NCBI RefSeq assembly: GCF_023015865.1
Contig: NZ_JALKBC010000001.1
Span: 124,001-188,000, forward strand
DNA: 64,000 nt
Direction of reading: 5' to 3'
From: Arenibacter sp. F26102
GTDB lineage: Bacteria; Bacteroidota; Bacteroidia; Flavobacteriales; Flavobacteriaceae
The position numbers and the translations under genes are program-made. Shown one piece after another: positions 46,844 through 55,526 of this stretch. Positions within the stretch are counted from its first letter, which is position 1, and each line of letters begins with the position of its first letter. The notes under the pieces were generated by a model, which had not been told where the DNA came from, made no database searches, and worked only from the letters and a program-made list of their open reading frames with translations.

Positions 46844-47812
46844 TCAATACCCCACCTTGGTCCTTACTCTTTCCAAAACCCCATCGGCAACTTTTTTGGC
46901 TTTTTCCGCTCCAACAGCCAAGGCCTCATCCAATTCATTTAAGTTGTTCATATAATAATCGAACTTTTCCCTTGCCTCGCCAAATCGCTCCAGTACTACT
47001 TCATATAGCGCTTGCTTGGCGTGTCCGTAGCCATAGTTGCCATTGGTATAATTGGCTCTCATTTCCGCAACCTGATTTTCCGAAGCCAGAATTTTATAGA
47101 GCGCAAATACGTTATCGGTATCAGGGTCTTTAGGGTCTTCCATGGGAGTGCTGTCCGTTTGTATACCCATGATTTGTTTACGCAATTGTTTATCAGTTTG
47201 AAAAAGACTTATTAAGTTCCCTTTACTTTTGCTCATTTTTGAGCCATCTGTACCAGGAATATACATGGTCTCTTCCTGTACCTTTCCATCTGGCATTACA
47301 AAGGTTTCCCCCAATTGTGCGTGAAACCTAGAGGCAACATCACGGGTCATTTCCAAATGCTGCATTTGGTCCTTGCCAACCGGAACTATCTGGGCGTCGT
47401 ATAAAAGTATGTCCGCAGCCATAAGCATGGGATAGAAAAACAAGCCCGCATTCACATCATCCAGTCGATCCGCCTTATCTTTAAAAGAGTGGGCAAGGGT
47501 TAATCTTTGGTATGGAAAAAAACAGCTGAGGTACCAAGCAAGTTCTGCTGTCTGTGGAATATCACTTTGTCTATAAAAGGCGGTTTTATTTATGTCCAGA
47601 CCAAATGCAAGCCAGGTAGCGGCCACTGCGTAAGTGTTGTTCCGAAGTTCCTTCCCATTCTTGATCTGGGTTAAGGAGTGCATATCAGCAATAAAGAGAA
47701 AGGATTCGTTTTCTGGATTGTTTGCCATTTCAATCGCCGGGATAATTGCTCCTAATATATTCCCAAGATGAGGGGTCCCTGTACTTTGTATACCTGTTAA
47801 GATTCTTGCCAT
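46844..47812 (-). CDS. trpS: Tryptophan--tRNA ligase
   Basis: Charges tRNA-Trp. The 322-residue class I synthetase has GTPHLGN (the HIGH-type motif, about residues 11-17), DMHSLTQ, and SKMSKSKGN as the KMSKS loop. The start is the ATG at 47812 (MARILTGIQSTGTPHLGN); codons further upstream run through the TACCTTTG promoter box. Divergent from plsC, with the two -7 boxes 30 bp apart. Confidence 0.96.
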   Translation of the reverse strand: MARILTGIQSTGTPHLGNILGAIIPAIEMANNPENESFLFIADMHSLTQIKNGKELRNNTYAVAATWLAFGLDINKTAFYRQSDIPQTAELAWYLSCFFPYQRLTLAHSFKDKADRLDDVNAGLFFYPMLMAADILLYDAQIVPVGKDQMQHLEMTRDVASRFHAQLGETFVMPDGKVQEETMYIPGTDGSKMSKSKGNLISLFQTDKQLRKQIMGIQTDSTPMEDPKDPDTDNVFALYKILASENQVAEMRANYTNGNYGYGHAKQALYEVVLERFGEAREKFDYYMNNLNELDEALAVGAEKAKKVADGVLERVRTKVGY

Positions 47813-47833
47813 TATTTTATTTATAAGGAAGGA

Positions 47834-47841
47834 CAAAGGTA
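47834..47841 (-). promoter_or_regulatory. -7 promoter box for trpS
   Basis: The minus strand reads TACCTTTG, 21 bases before the ATG at 47812. Confidence 0.6.
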
Positions 47842-47871
47842 AAAGAAATCCTAAAAAAGGACTAAAATTAT

Positions 47872-47879
47872 TACTTTTG
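47872..47879 (+). promoter_or_regulatory. -7 promoter box for plsC
   Basis: TACTTTTG ends five bases before the plsC ATG at 47885, implying a leaderless message. It is divergent from the trpS box. Confidence 0.55.
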
Positions 47880-47884
47880 ATCTC

Positions 47885-48634
47885 ATGCTATCGATCTCAA
47901 AGAAAATAGGCCATACATTATACAGAATTTGGTTCTATATTTTGGCGGTTTTCCCGATCCTGCTAATGTTTCCCTTTCTATTGCTTTTTACCATTTCCGA
48001 AAAAACATATCCGCAGTTTTTTTGGATGGCTCGTAATATATGGGCCAATTTTATTCTTTACGGAATGGGCTGTTTCCCGGTAATAAGGCGGGAAGAAAGA
48101 CTCAAAAAAGGAGAGAGTTATATGTTGATAGCCAACCATACCAGTATGCTGGATATTATGTTGATGCTTAGGGTAAGTAAAAATCCATTCGTTTTTATCG
48201 GCAAGAAGGAATTGGTGAATATTCCGCTTTTTGGGTTTTTCTATAAACGGGTGTGCATAATGGTGGATAGGGACAGCTCCAAAAGTAGGACGGCTGTTTA
48301 TAGACGGGCACAGAAAAGGTTGCATCAAGGACTTAGTATTTGCATTTTCCCCGAAGGTGGGGTGCCTGATGAACATGTACTTTTGGATGAGTTTAAAGAC
48401 GGGGCTTTTAAAATGGCTATAGCTCATAGTATCCCCGTGGTGCCAATGACCTTCTATGATAATAAAAAACGGTTTTCCTTTACATTTTATAGTGGAGGTC
48501 CAGGAAGGTTACGGGTTAAGGTGCATAAATTTTTTGCTACCGATCACTTAAACGAGCCCGATAAAGGAATGCTTCGGGAAAAGGTTAGGAACGTAATTCT
48601 GAAGGAGCTCATAGATTCAGGCACCGGACAGTAA
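47885..48634 (+). CDS. plsC: 1-acyl-sn-glycerol-3-phosphate acyltransferase
   Basis: Adds the second acyl chain in phospholipid synthesis at the inner membrane. The 249-residue protein has an N-terminal hydrophobic helix (about 14-37), the catalytic NHTSMLD motif (His85, Asp90), FIGKKEL, and FPEGGVPD at about 152-159 as motif III. The position of motif IV (VVPMTFYD) is normal. A TAnnTTTG box ends five bases before its ATG. Confidence 0.93.
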   Translation: MLSISKKIGHTLYRIWFYILAVFPILLMFPFLLLFTISEKTYPQFFWMARNIWANFILYGMGCFPVIRREERLKKGESYMLIANHTSMLDIMLMLRVSKNPFVFIGKKELVNIPLFGFFYKRVCIMVDRDSSKSRTAVYRRAQKRLHQGLSICIFPEGGVPDEHVLLDEFKDGAFKMAIAHSIPVVPMTFYDNKKRFSFTFYSGGPGRLRVKVHKFFATDHLNEPDKGMLREKVRNVILKELIDSGTGQ

Positions 48635-48682
48635 TTACCTATTAAGACTAGACAATGTTCGGATACTAAAGCAACCCCGGCA

Positions 48683-50182
48683 TTAAAACTTAAAACTAAA
48701 CCCACTGTAAACTCCCAAGGAATAAGGGTTAAAATTTCCTGAAGTGTTCGAAAAGGTATTCAATTGATATTTAAAAACTGGCTCCACATTAAATTTAAGC
48801 TTCGGGGTAAATCTATAATGAAGCCCAAGGCCAAAGTTGGTGCTAAAATTGACGGAATTGATGTTGTTGGCCTCCCCAACATCGGTTGTTTGTCCATTGG
48901 ATTCCAATACTACAGAATTATCCGTTAGGAAAAGGGAACTAACCCCTCCTATTATATTAACCCCAAATTTACGGTCAAGTAAAGCGTAATTTAATTCCAA
49001 CGGTACTTCCAAATAACCAAATTGTTGCCCCATGGTTCCTAAGCGGGTAGGATTTTTACCGGTGACATCCAAAGCGAATACGGATCCTGGTTTGGGAATT
49101 ACATTTTCGCTGTTTGGACTATTCAAAATTATGGATTGGGAGTCATTGGAATAATTAATATTACTTAGTTGGTTCCCTGAAGAAGCGTTGAATGACGATG
49201 TAAAGGAAACATCATTGGTATTATAGCCATAATCTACCTTATGGACACCGGAACGGACACTTAATTTTTTAGAAATTTCATAGGCTACAGTAATGCCATA
49301 GCTTAACGTTACATTTCCCGTCTTGGTATTGGAGGCCAAGATAGAGTTGATTGGGGATCCCTCACCCATACCATTAAAGTAAACAGGAGCTACACTGGGC
49401 CCAGCGGACCATTTTCCATTACGGTTATCGTCAACATCAACAACTTCATTTTCTTCAATAGCCTCCAAAATGGATTTTTTATTTGATGGTACAGTCTCAG
49501 GGGTGATTTCTGGGTTATTCCCTTCTTTTTTGTTTGTGTTATTAACTTCTTGATTCGCCAATTGGTCCTCAACAATATTCGGAAGCTTCTTTTGGCCCAA
49601 GGCATCAACCAATGGCTCTTTTTCAATGGCATTGGGAATGTCGCTTTCTGCCTTTTTATCAAAACCAACATTGTCCTTATTGTTTTTGGCTGTGTTATTG
49701 GCTACAGCGTCGGTTGTAGATACGGCCCTTTGGCTTTTTGCTGGGTTGCTGGTTTTTGTTTTGCCTGTAGCTGCAATACTTTCCTGACTCCCTAATGGTT
49801 TGGTGATTTTTTCTTGTTCCGTTTGTTTGGTCGATTTAATTCGATTTTCCTCAGTAGATTCCTCTTCAAAAACCGTGATGCTGGATGCTTCTGGCGTTGA
49901 TTCTTTTAGTGTTTTGCTATCCTTTGTATTAGGGGAGTTGTTTTCTACATCCGTTATGATTGGTTCTGCCAATTTGGAAGTAGAAAAAGGATTGATTGCA
50001 AAAAATAGGATGGCCAGTATAGCTGCCATACCTCCAACTTTCCACCATAGGGGGATAAGCTTTTGTGATCGTTTCTTTTTATCCAAGGAAGCGGCTATGG
50101 AATTCCAGACTCTTTCGTCCGGAATTTCTTGGAAGTTGGCCAAGTTCTCTTGAAATAATTTGTCTAAATTATTTTCACTCAT
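48683..50182 (-). CDS. ECF-sigma partner protein: anti-sigma-like N-terminus, one membrane span, C-terminal beta-barrel
   Basis: A 499-residue protein with three parts. Residues 1-45 are cytoplasmic (KLFQENLANFQEIPDERVWNSIAASLDKKK), the pattern of anti-sigma N-termini in this phylum. A single span covers about 47-64 (WWKVGGMAAILAILFFAI). Residues 65-255 are a Lys/Glu/Asn/Thr-rich linker. Residues 256-499 look like an outer-membrane-type barrel (WSAGPSVAPVYFNGM, ISKKLSVRSGVHKVDYGYN, FGLGLHYRFTPKLKFNVEPVFKYQL) ending in aromatic SGFSFKF. It lies 38 bp downstream of the ECF sigma gene and probably controls it. Whether the C-terminal part inserts in the outer membrane is not known. Confidence 0.75.
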   Translation of the reverse strand: MSENNLDKLFQENLANFQEIPDERVWNSIAASLDKKKRSQKLIPLWWKVGGMAAILAILFFAINPFSTSKLAEPIITDVENNSPNTKDSKTLKESTPEASSITVFEEESTEENRIKSTKQTEQEKITKPLGSQESIAATGKTKTSNPAKSQRAVSTTDAVANNTAKNNKDNVGFDKKAESDIPNAIEKEPLVDALGQKKLPNIVEDQLANQEVNNTNKKEGNNPEITPETVPSNKKSILEAIEENEVVDVDDNRNGKWSAGPSVAPVYFNGMGEGSPINSILASNTKTGNVTLSYGITVAYEISKKLSVRSGVHKVDYGYNTNDVSFTSSFNASSGNQLSNINYSNDSQSIILNSPNSENVIPKPGSVFALDVTGKNPTRLGTMGQQFGYLEVPLELNYALLDRKFGVNIIGGVSSLFLTDNSVVLESNGQTTDVGEANNINSVNFSTNFGLGLHYRFTPKLKFNVEPVFKYQLNTFSNTSGNFNPYSLGVYSGFSFKF

Positions 50183-50220
50183 GTTTTCAATTGTTCAGCA
50201 GAAATCATAATAGGGAAAGT

Positions 50221-50763
50221 TTACCCTTCCATAATGATCTTTGCCTTATTTGCCTCAATTTTTTCTTTTAAAATCATTCTTGCCCTCGCAAGATTTGATT
50301 TGGAAGTCCCCAAGGACGTTCCTAATAATTCACTTATCTCTTTATGGCTATAACCATCCATTACATATAGATTGAAGGTTAGGCGGTATTTGTTTGGTAG
50401 CTCTTGTATATAACTTAACAAGGTGGCCAGATCTAGATTTATATACCCGGAATCCTCTGGCGCTTCCTCTTCTATATTATCGGAAACCACTGTTAAGTTC
50501 TCCTCTTTTCTATATTTTTGAAGTACTGTATTTACAGTGATGCGCTTTATCCAGCCTTCAAAAGAGCCTTGATGTTTAAACTGTTCAATTTTACTATAGA
50601 TAGTCATAAAACTATCATGTAGGTTATCTTCCGCCTCCGTTTTATTGCGTGAGTATTTGAGACAAATACCGAACAGTATCCGGGAATAGTCACGGTATAA
50701 CTGTTCTTGTGCTTGTCTGTCCCCCTTTTTGCAATTATTAATGAGCTCTACCGGATTACTCAA
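50221..50763 (-). CDS. RNA polymerase ECF-type sigma factor
   Basis: A 180-residue sigma-70 family factor with region 2 (LYRDYSRILFGICLKYSRNKTEAEDNLHDSFMTIYSKIEQF, then GSFEGWIKRITVNTVLQKYRK) and region 4 (LPNKYRLTFNLYVMDGYSHKEISELLGTSLGTSKSNLARARMILK). No region 1.1 or 3, as in ECF factors. The next gene encodes the membrane/barrel partner, so the pair probably responds to an envelope signal. The lipoprotein gene 20 bp upstream may be part of the same unit. Confidence 0.93.
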   Translation of the reverse strand: MSNPVELINNCKKGDRQAQEQLYRDYSRILFGICLKYSRNKTEAEDNLHDSFMTIYSKIEQFKHQGSFEGWIKRITVNTVLQKYRKEENLTVVSDNIEEEAPEDSGYINLDLATLLSYIQELPNKYRLTFNLYVMDGYSHKEISELLGTSLGTSKSNLARARMILKEKIEANKAKIIMEG

Positions 50764-50783
50764 AATATGGATTGGGTTAATAA

Positions 50784-51257
50784 CTAATTCTTTATTATGG
50801 CCGAACCGTTTTCATTGGCCGGCAAAACTATGGCCGAACTGTCTTCATTGACGGGCACAGTGATTTCTAGATAAGTTGGCTCTCCGTTTGCATCTTCTCC
50901 CGTCCAATATCTAAATAAATAAGGTTGATCGTACAAAACCTCAAAGTTAAATGTGGCAACTAAGTCCTCACCAGCCCCGGTACATTCGTCCTCATCTTCG
51001 ATCACAGTACCAATAGTAACTACTTTTCTGGTAGTTACATCCTCCTTTACTACATCAAAACCTTCGAAAAAGGTACAATTATTCGGTCTAAAGTAAGTAA
51101 CTTTTATTCTATAGATCTGACCGTAATCAAATGCTTCCGGCATTTCTACTGATTTCACCTGTAAGGCTTCAAAATGATAGTTGACATCATCATCTATGTC
51201 ACAAGATGTTATTAGTGCAAAAGAGGCAACAAGCAGCAAAAAGAATACTCGTTTCAT
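50784..51257 (-). CDS. Hypothetical lipoprotein upstream of the ECF sigma gene
   Basis: A 157-residue predicted lipoprotein, signal MKRVFFLLLVASFALITSC with lipobox Cys at 19. The mature part is beta-rich and acidic (SCDIDDDVNYHFEALQVKSVEMP; FRPNNCTFFEGFDVV; EDECTGAG) and has two Cys that could form a disulphide. I do not recognise a family with confidence. The gene is 20 bp upstream of the sigma factor and probably in its operon, so it may be a surface or periplasmic element of the same response. Confidence 0.75.
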   Translation of the reverse strand: MKRVFFLLLVASFALITSCDIDDDVNYHFEALQVKSVEMPEAFDYGQIYRIKVTYFRPNNCTFFEGFDVVKEDVTTRKVVTIGTVIEDEDECTGAGEDLVATFNFEVLYDQPYLFRYWTGEDANGEPTYLEITVPVNEDSSAIVLPANENGSAIIKN

Positions 51258-51410
51258 GTTCTTAATATTTAGTTTTTCTTAAACGTTTTTGAAAACCCCT
51301 GACCTAATAAAATTCGAGAAATTCAAGAATTTTTAAAGGCATGTCGATTTCATAGCAATTAGTTTTTGCTATAAGATGTAAACAGGAATTAAAGGTTGCG
51401 TGTAGAATGA

Positions 51411-51437
51411 AAAAATCCCGATCGAATCGGGATTTTT
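51411..51437 (-). terminator. Intrinsic terminator after recA
   Basis: AAAAATCCCGAT, loop CGA, ATCGGGATTTTT: perfect 12-bp stem just past the recA stop (51442), symmetrical enough to act on both strands. Confidence 0.85.
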
Positions 51438-51441
51438 AAGT

Positions 51442-52455
51442 TTATGCTTTTACTGTTTTGATGGCTTCTTTAATTTTGCCTTCCAGTTCTTCGAGTAATT
51501 CTGGATTGTCCAGTAGTAAACTTTTTACAGCATCCCTACCTTGTCCAAGCTTGGTGTCGCCGTAGCTGAACCATGATCCACTTTTCTTGATAATTTCAAA
51601 TTCAACTCCCAAATCAATTATCTCCCCCACTTTGGAAATCCCTTCACCGTACATAATATCGAATTCAGCGGTCCTGAATGGCGGGGCAACCTTGTTCTTT
51701 ACTACCTTAACACGTGTTTTATTACCTTGCACGCCACCATCGGTATCCTTAATTTGGGTAGATCTTCTTATATCCAAGCGAACCGAAGCGTAAAATTTTA
51801 GGGCGTTACCACCTGTAGTTGTTTCCGGATTACCGAACATTACTCCAATTTTCTCCCTTAATTGGTTAATGAAGATTACGGTACAATTTGTTTTGCTTAT
51901 AGAACCGGTAAGCTTTCTAAGTGCTTGTGACATTAATCGGGCATGAAGTCCCATTTTAGAGTCGCCCATTTCACCTTCAATTTCACTTTTCGGAGTCAAT
52001 GCGGCAACGGAGTCGATAACAACGATATCAATAGCACCAGAACGTATAAGGTTATCTGCTATCTCCAAAGCTTGTTCACCATTATCGGGTTGGGAAATGA
52101 TCAGGTTATCTATATCTACCCCAAGTTTTTGGGCATAAAATCGGTCAAACGCATGTTCCGCATCAATAAAAGCTGCAATACCCCCATTTTTTTGCGCTTC
52201 TGCCATGGCGTGTAGCGTAAGTGTAGTTTTACCTGAGGATTCAGGTCCGTAAATCTCGATTACCCTTCCACGTGGATAGCCTCCTACACCAAGTGCTACA
52301 TCCAATCCTAAAGAACCGGAGGAGATCACCTCTACGTCCTGTACTATGCTGTCGCCCATCTTCATTACGGCACCCTTGCCATAAGTTTTATCCAATTTAT
52401 CTAGGGTAAGTTTAAGTGCTTTTAATTTTGCTTCTTTTTCGGAACTCATTTTCAT
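51442..52455 (-). CDS. recA: Recombinase A
   Basis: Catalyses strand exchange and the SOS response. The 337-residue protein has Walker A GPESSGKT (70-77), the IDAEHAFD and VVIDSVAAL (Walker B) segments, the L1/L2 DNA-binding loops ([46 protein letters not shown]) and the short acidic-poor C-terminus typical of flavobacteria. An alternative ATG two codons in (52449) is equally possible. Confidence 0.97.
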   Translation of the reverse strand: MKMSSEKEAKLKALKLTLDKLDKTYGKGAVMKMGDSIVQDVEVISSGSLGLDVALGVGGYPRGRVIEIYGPESSGKTTLTLHAMAEAQKNGGIAAFIDAEHAFDRFYAQKLGVDIDNLIISQPDNGEQALEIADNLIRSGAIDIVVIDSVAALTPKSEIEGEMGDSKMGLHARLMSQALRKLTGSISKTNCTVIFINQLREKIGVMFGNPETTTGGNALKFYASVRLDIRRSTQIKDTDGGVQGNKTRVKVVKNKVAPPFRTAEFDIMYGEGISKVGEIIDLGVEFEIIKKSGSWFSYGDTKLGQGRDAVKSLLLDNPELLEELEGKIKEAIKTVKA

Positions 52456-52739
52456 ATCATATTAGGGACGCTAAAATACCAATTCTTTTTGCATAATACC
52501 ACCAATGGTACGGATATTATAAGAAGAAATTGGGGAAATATAAAGTTTGAAATAATATTTTTGAATAGTAGTGAATTCTTCTCCATAGCCTTATTTAAAG
52601 GTATTTGCGGAATATTTTTCGACCGTTTTCGTTGCTTTTTTCCAATAGGGGCGAATTATTAATTGCTTTGCACGCAACCTTTTTTTAATTAGCGCATCTA
52701 AAAAATAACTAACTCAAATTAGGTTGCTTATTGTTCTGG

Positions 52740-52840
52740 TAAAACAATAAGGGTTGTGGGTCAATATTTTATTGTAATTCTATGAAAAAGAAAAAACAAT
52801 ATTGACCTAAAAAGGGTCTTGATAACTTCAAGATCCTTTT
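52740..52840 (+). ncRNA. Candidate structured small RNA with terminator
   Basis: GGTCAATATT (52759-52768) pairs perfectly with AATATTGACC (52798-52807), followed at once by a second hairpin GGGTCTTGA/TCAAGATCC (one G.U) and TTTTTTGC, a classic intrinsic terminator ending about 52838. A terminator here, 180 bases before trhO and with no gene upstream on this strand, implies a short transcript. No known RNA family recognised. Confidence 0.5.
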
Positions 52841-52967
52841 TTGCTTTTTATCTGGCTGTAAATAAACTTCACCAACATAATATATTCCTTTAGGTTGTTT
52901 TAAAGAACGTGCATCCCCAGAAATCAAAAAACAGATGCGAATCCTTTTAATCCCGACCTATAAATCC

Positions 52968-52975
52968 TATTTTTG
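52968..52975 (+). promoter_or_regulatory. -7 promoter box for trhO
   Basis: TATTTTTG matches TAnnTTTG, 41 bases before the ATG at 53017. Confidence 0.55.
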
Positions 52976-53016
52976 CAGTTGAAAATTATTTCTTTAACTT
53001 AAAATATTAGTATAGC

Positions 53017-54048
53017 ATGCAACTGTACAATACCTTAAGTGCAAAGGAAAGAGAAGCCCTAATAGAGGAGGCGGGATTGGAACGCCTAACCATTTCTTTC
53101 TATCAATATGCACGTATTGGCAATCCGTCAATTTTTCGAAATCATTTATTTATTCATTGGAACGAACTGGATGTTCTAGGCCGTATTTATGTGGCCCATG
53201 AAGGTATTAATGCCCAATTGTCCGTTCCTGCCGAAAATTTCAAGTCGTTTAAAGCCCATTTGGATAGCATCACCTTTTTGGAAAATGTTAGATTGAATAT
53301 CGCCATAGAACAGGATAACAAATCATTTTTAAAACTAAAGGTGAAGGTTCGTGAAAAAATCGTGGCGGACGGGTTAAATGACGACTCCTTTGATGTTACC
53401 AATAAGGGAATACATGTAGATGCCGTAAAGTTTAACGAACTTATTGATGATTCCGACACCATTTTGGTGGATATGAGGAATCATTACGAAAGTGAAATAG
53501 GCCATTTTAAAAATGCCATTACCCCTGATGTGGATACGTTTAGGGATTCATTGGATATTATAGAAAAAGATCTTGCAGACCATAAAGAGGATAAAAAATT
53601 GGTCATGTACTGTACCGGCGGCATTAGGTGCGAAAAGGCCAGTGCCTATTATAAACACAAGGGCTTTAAAAATGTATATCAGCTGGAAGGCGGTATTATA
53701 GAATACACCCGTCAGGTAAATAACCTTAATCTGGAAAATAAGTTTCTAGGGAAGAATTTTGTTTTTGATCACCGCAGGGGAGAACGGATTACGGATGATG
53801 TCATTGCCCATTGCCATCAATGTGGAAACCCATGTGACAATCACGTAAATTGTGCCAATGAGGCCTGTCATCTACTTTTTATTCAGTGCGATGCTTGTGC
53901 CGAAACCATGAACCAATGCTGTTCCATTGAATGTAAGGAAATTCATGAATTGCCTTATGAGGAACAAAAACGGCTCAGAAAGGGGAAAGTGGTGAGCAAT
54001 AAGATTTTTAAAAAGGGCAGATCGGAAGTTTTAAAGTACAAGAAGTAG
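53017..54048 (+). CDS. trhO: tRNA uridine-34 hydroxylase TrhO (rhodanese-related)
   Basis: Hydroxylates U34 of several tRNAs, the start of 5-methoxy/5-carboxymethoxyuridine formation. The 343-residue protein has the N-terminal acylphosphatase-like domain (FYQYARIGNP, IYVAHEGINAQLS), a rhodanese domain at about 125-235 with Cys199 in CTGGIRCEKAS, and a C-terminal Cys cluster (CHQCGNPCDNHVNC, CDACAETMNQCC) that should bind zinc. Full length. Monocistronic. Confidence 0.95.
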   Translation: MQLYNTLSAKEREALIEEAGLERLTISFYQYARIGNPSIFRNHLFIHWNELDVLGRIYVAHEGINAQLSVPAENFKSFKAHLDSITFLENVRLNIAIEQDNKSFLKLKVKVREKIVADGLNDDSFDVTNKGIHVDAVKFNELIDDSDTILVDMRNHYESEIGHFKNAITPDVDTFRDSLDIIEKDLADHKEDKKLVMYCTGGIRCEKASAYYKHKGFKNVYQLEGGIIEYTRQVNNLNLENKFLGKNFVFDHRRGERITDDVIAHCHQCGNPCDNHVNCANEACHLLFIQCDACAETMNQCCSIECKEIHELPYEEQKRLRKGKVVSNKIFKKGRSEVLKYKK

Positions 54049-54356
54049 GGCTTTTGTTGAGGTTCTAAGTCTTAAAGGTTTTGTTTTAACAATAAAAGGG
54101 AGGCTACTTTTTTTTGTCTGAATTACTTTATCTGAATTTAAGCCAATAGAAAGTGGTTTATTTAGTGCAATTTGGACAAGGATCAAGAATTATATCCACC
54201 CCTATGGATTATTTTTTGCGGTTTAGGTTAATCTTAACGTCGACAACGGAACTCTTTCTTTTCATCGCATTAAAAAAACACTATCTTTACGTTTAATAAT
54301 TTTATGAACCTTTTTTAGTAAAAGTGTTACATTTTTACTAAACCAAGATACGAAAT
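54049..54356. other. Intergenic stretch upstream of the ricT-gldH-PBP operon
   Basis: 308 bases without a gene. TATCTTTA at 54282-54289 resembles a -7 box with one mismatch to TAnnTTTG. The inverted repeat at 54314-54342 follows it. Confidence 0.5.
54314..54342 (+). promoter_or_regulatory. Perfect 10-bp inverted repeat upstream of ricT
   Basis: TTTAGTAAAA (54314-54323), nine-base spacer, TTTTACTAAA (54333-54342), ending 14 bases before the ricT ATG. The position covers the likely ribosome-binding region, so it could be an RNA hairpin hiding the start or a repressor site. Confidence 0.6.
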
Positions 54357-55526
54357 ATGGGTTGTAGCAGTTGTTCAACCGGTAAGGACGGACAGCCAAA
54401 AGGATGCAAGAACAACGGTACTTGTGGCACTGATGGCTGTAATAAATTGACGGTATTTGATTGGCTTTCCAATATGTCACTACCAAATGGGGAAAAACCA
54501 TTTGATTGTGTGGAAGTCCGTTTTAAAAATAGCAGAAAAGAATTCTTCAGAAATTCCGAAAATCTTTCACTTTCCATTGGTGACATAGTGGCTACACAGG
54601 CTACTTCCGGTCATGATGTGGGTATGGTTACACTTACCGGCGAATTGGTAAGGGTGCAAATGAAAAAGAAAAAGGAGGATTACAATAATCCGGAATTGCC
54701 CAAACTTTACCGAAAGGCCTCCCAAAAGGACATCGATATTTGGCAGAAATGTAGGGATAGGGAAGAGGAAATTAAAAAAAGGGCCAGGGAAATAGCCATT
54801 GTTCTCAAATTGCAGATGAAAATCTCCGATGTGGAATTTCAAGGTGATGGTTCCAAGGCTACTTTTTATTACACCGCAGAAGAACGTGTAGATTTCCGTC
54901 AGTTGATCAAGGACATGGCCAAGGCTTTCGGAATTCGAATAGAAATGAGACAGATTGGCTACCGGCAAGAAGCCCAACGTTTGGGAGGAATTGGTTCTTG
55001 CGGCAGGGAGTTGTGCTGCTCTACTTGGTTAACAGATTTTAGGTCTGTAAGTACTTCAGCGGCCCGTTATCAGCAACTTTCCCTTAATCCACAAAAACTT
55101 GCGGGGCAATGTGGAAAACTAAAGTGTTGTCTCAATTACGAATTGGATGTTTATTTGGATGCCTTAAAGGATTTTCCTGGTCAGGACACCAAACTTTTCA
55201 CCGAAAAAGGAATGGCCTTCTGTCAGAAAGTGGATATTTTTAAAGCTACTCTTTGGTTTTCGTATAAGGACGAACCTGCTAATTGGCATATCTTATCAAA
55301 AGACCAGGTAATTGAGGTCTTGGAAAAGAACAAGAAGAGGGAGAAGGTTGCCAGTTTAGAGGAATATGCCGTGGAAAACGTGCAAGAGGTTGAAAAGGTT
55401 TTTGAGAATGTGGTGGGACAGGATAGTTTAACCCGTTTTGATACACCCAAGAAGAGAAGGTCCAATAGGAACAACAAGAAAAAAAAGAGAACAAATTTTA
55501 AAAAAAAACCTGCCAATAATGCTTAA
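54357..55526 (+). CDS. ricT: PSP1-domain protein RicT
   Basis: Homologue of RicT/YaaT, part of a complex that guides RNase Y in Bacillus; its role in Bacteroidota is not settled. The 389-residue protein has a Cys-rich N-terminus (Cys at 3, 6, 17, 23 and 28) specific to this phylum, then the PSP1 core with DVEFQGDGSKATFYYTAEERVDFR and the diagnostic GGIGSCGRELCCSTWL plus QCGKLKCCLNYEL. A Lys/Arg-rich C-terminal tail (about 360-389) may bind RNA. gldH starts inside its last codons (8 bp overlap). Confidence 0.92.
   Translation: MGCSSCSTGKDGQPKGCKNNGTCGTDGCNKLTVFDWLSNMSLPNGEKPFDCVEVRFKNSRKEFFRNSENLSLSIGDIVATQATSGHDVGMVTLTGELVRVQMKKKKEDYNNPELPKLYRKASQKDIDIWQKCRDREEEIKKRAREIAIVLKLQMKISDVEFQGDGSKATFYYTAEERVDFRQLIKDMAKAFGIRIEMRQIGYRQEAQRLGGIGSCGRELCCSTWLTDFRSVSTSAARYQQLSLNPQKLAGQCGKLKCCLNYELDVYLDALKDFPGQDTKLFTEKGMAFCQKVDIFKATLWFSYKDEPANWHILSKDQVIEVLEKNKKREKVASLEEYAVENVQEVEKVFENVVGQDSLTRFDTPKKRRSNRNNKKKKRTNFKKKPANNA

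Larger units (their letters stand above)
52456..53016. other. recA-trhO divergent gap with candidate small RNA
   Basis: 561 bases with no long gene. Contains an inverted repeat GCAACCT/AGGTTGC (52675-52726), the structured block at 52740-52840 listed separately and the trhO -7 box at 52968-52975. A seven-codon frame (ATG at 52782, MKKKKQY) lies inside the structured block but is too short to call. Confidence 0.5.

Noticed and set aside
46810..47133. Plus-strand frame overlapping the trpS 3' end
   Set aside because: Antisense to conserved trpS residues and of unusual composition (Pro/His rich); no support.
52782..52805. Seven-codon frame MKKKKQY inside the candidate small RNA
   Set aside because: Too short and compositionally simple; no regulated gene with Lys codons or biosynthetic role follows.
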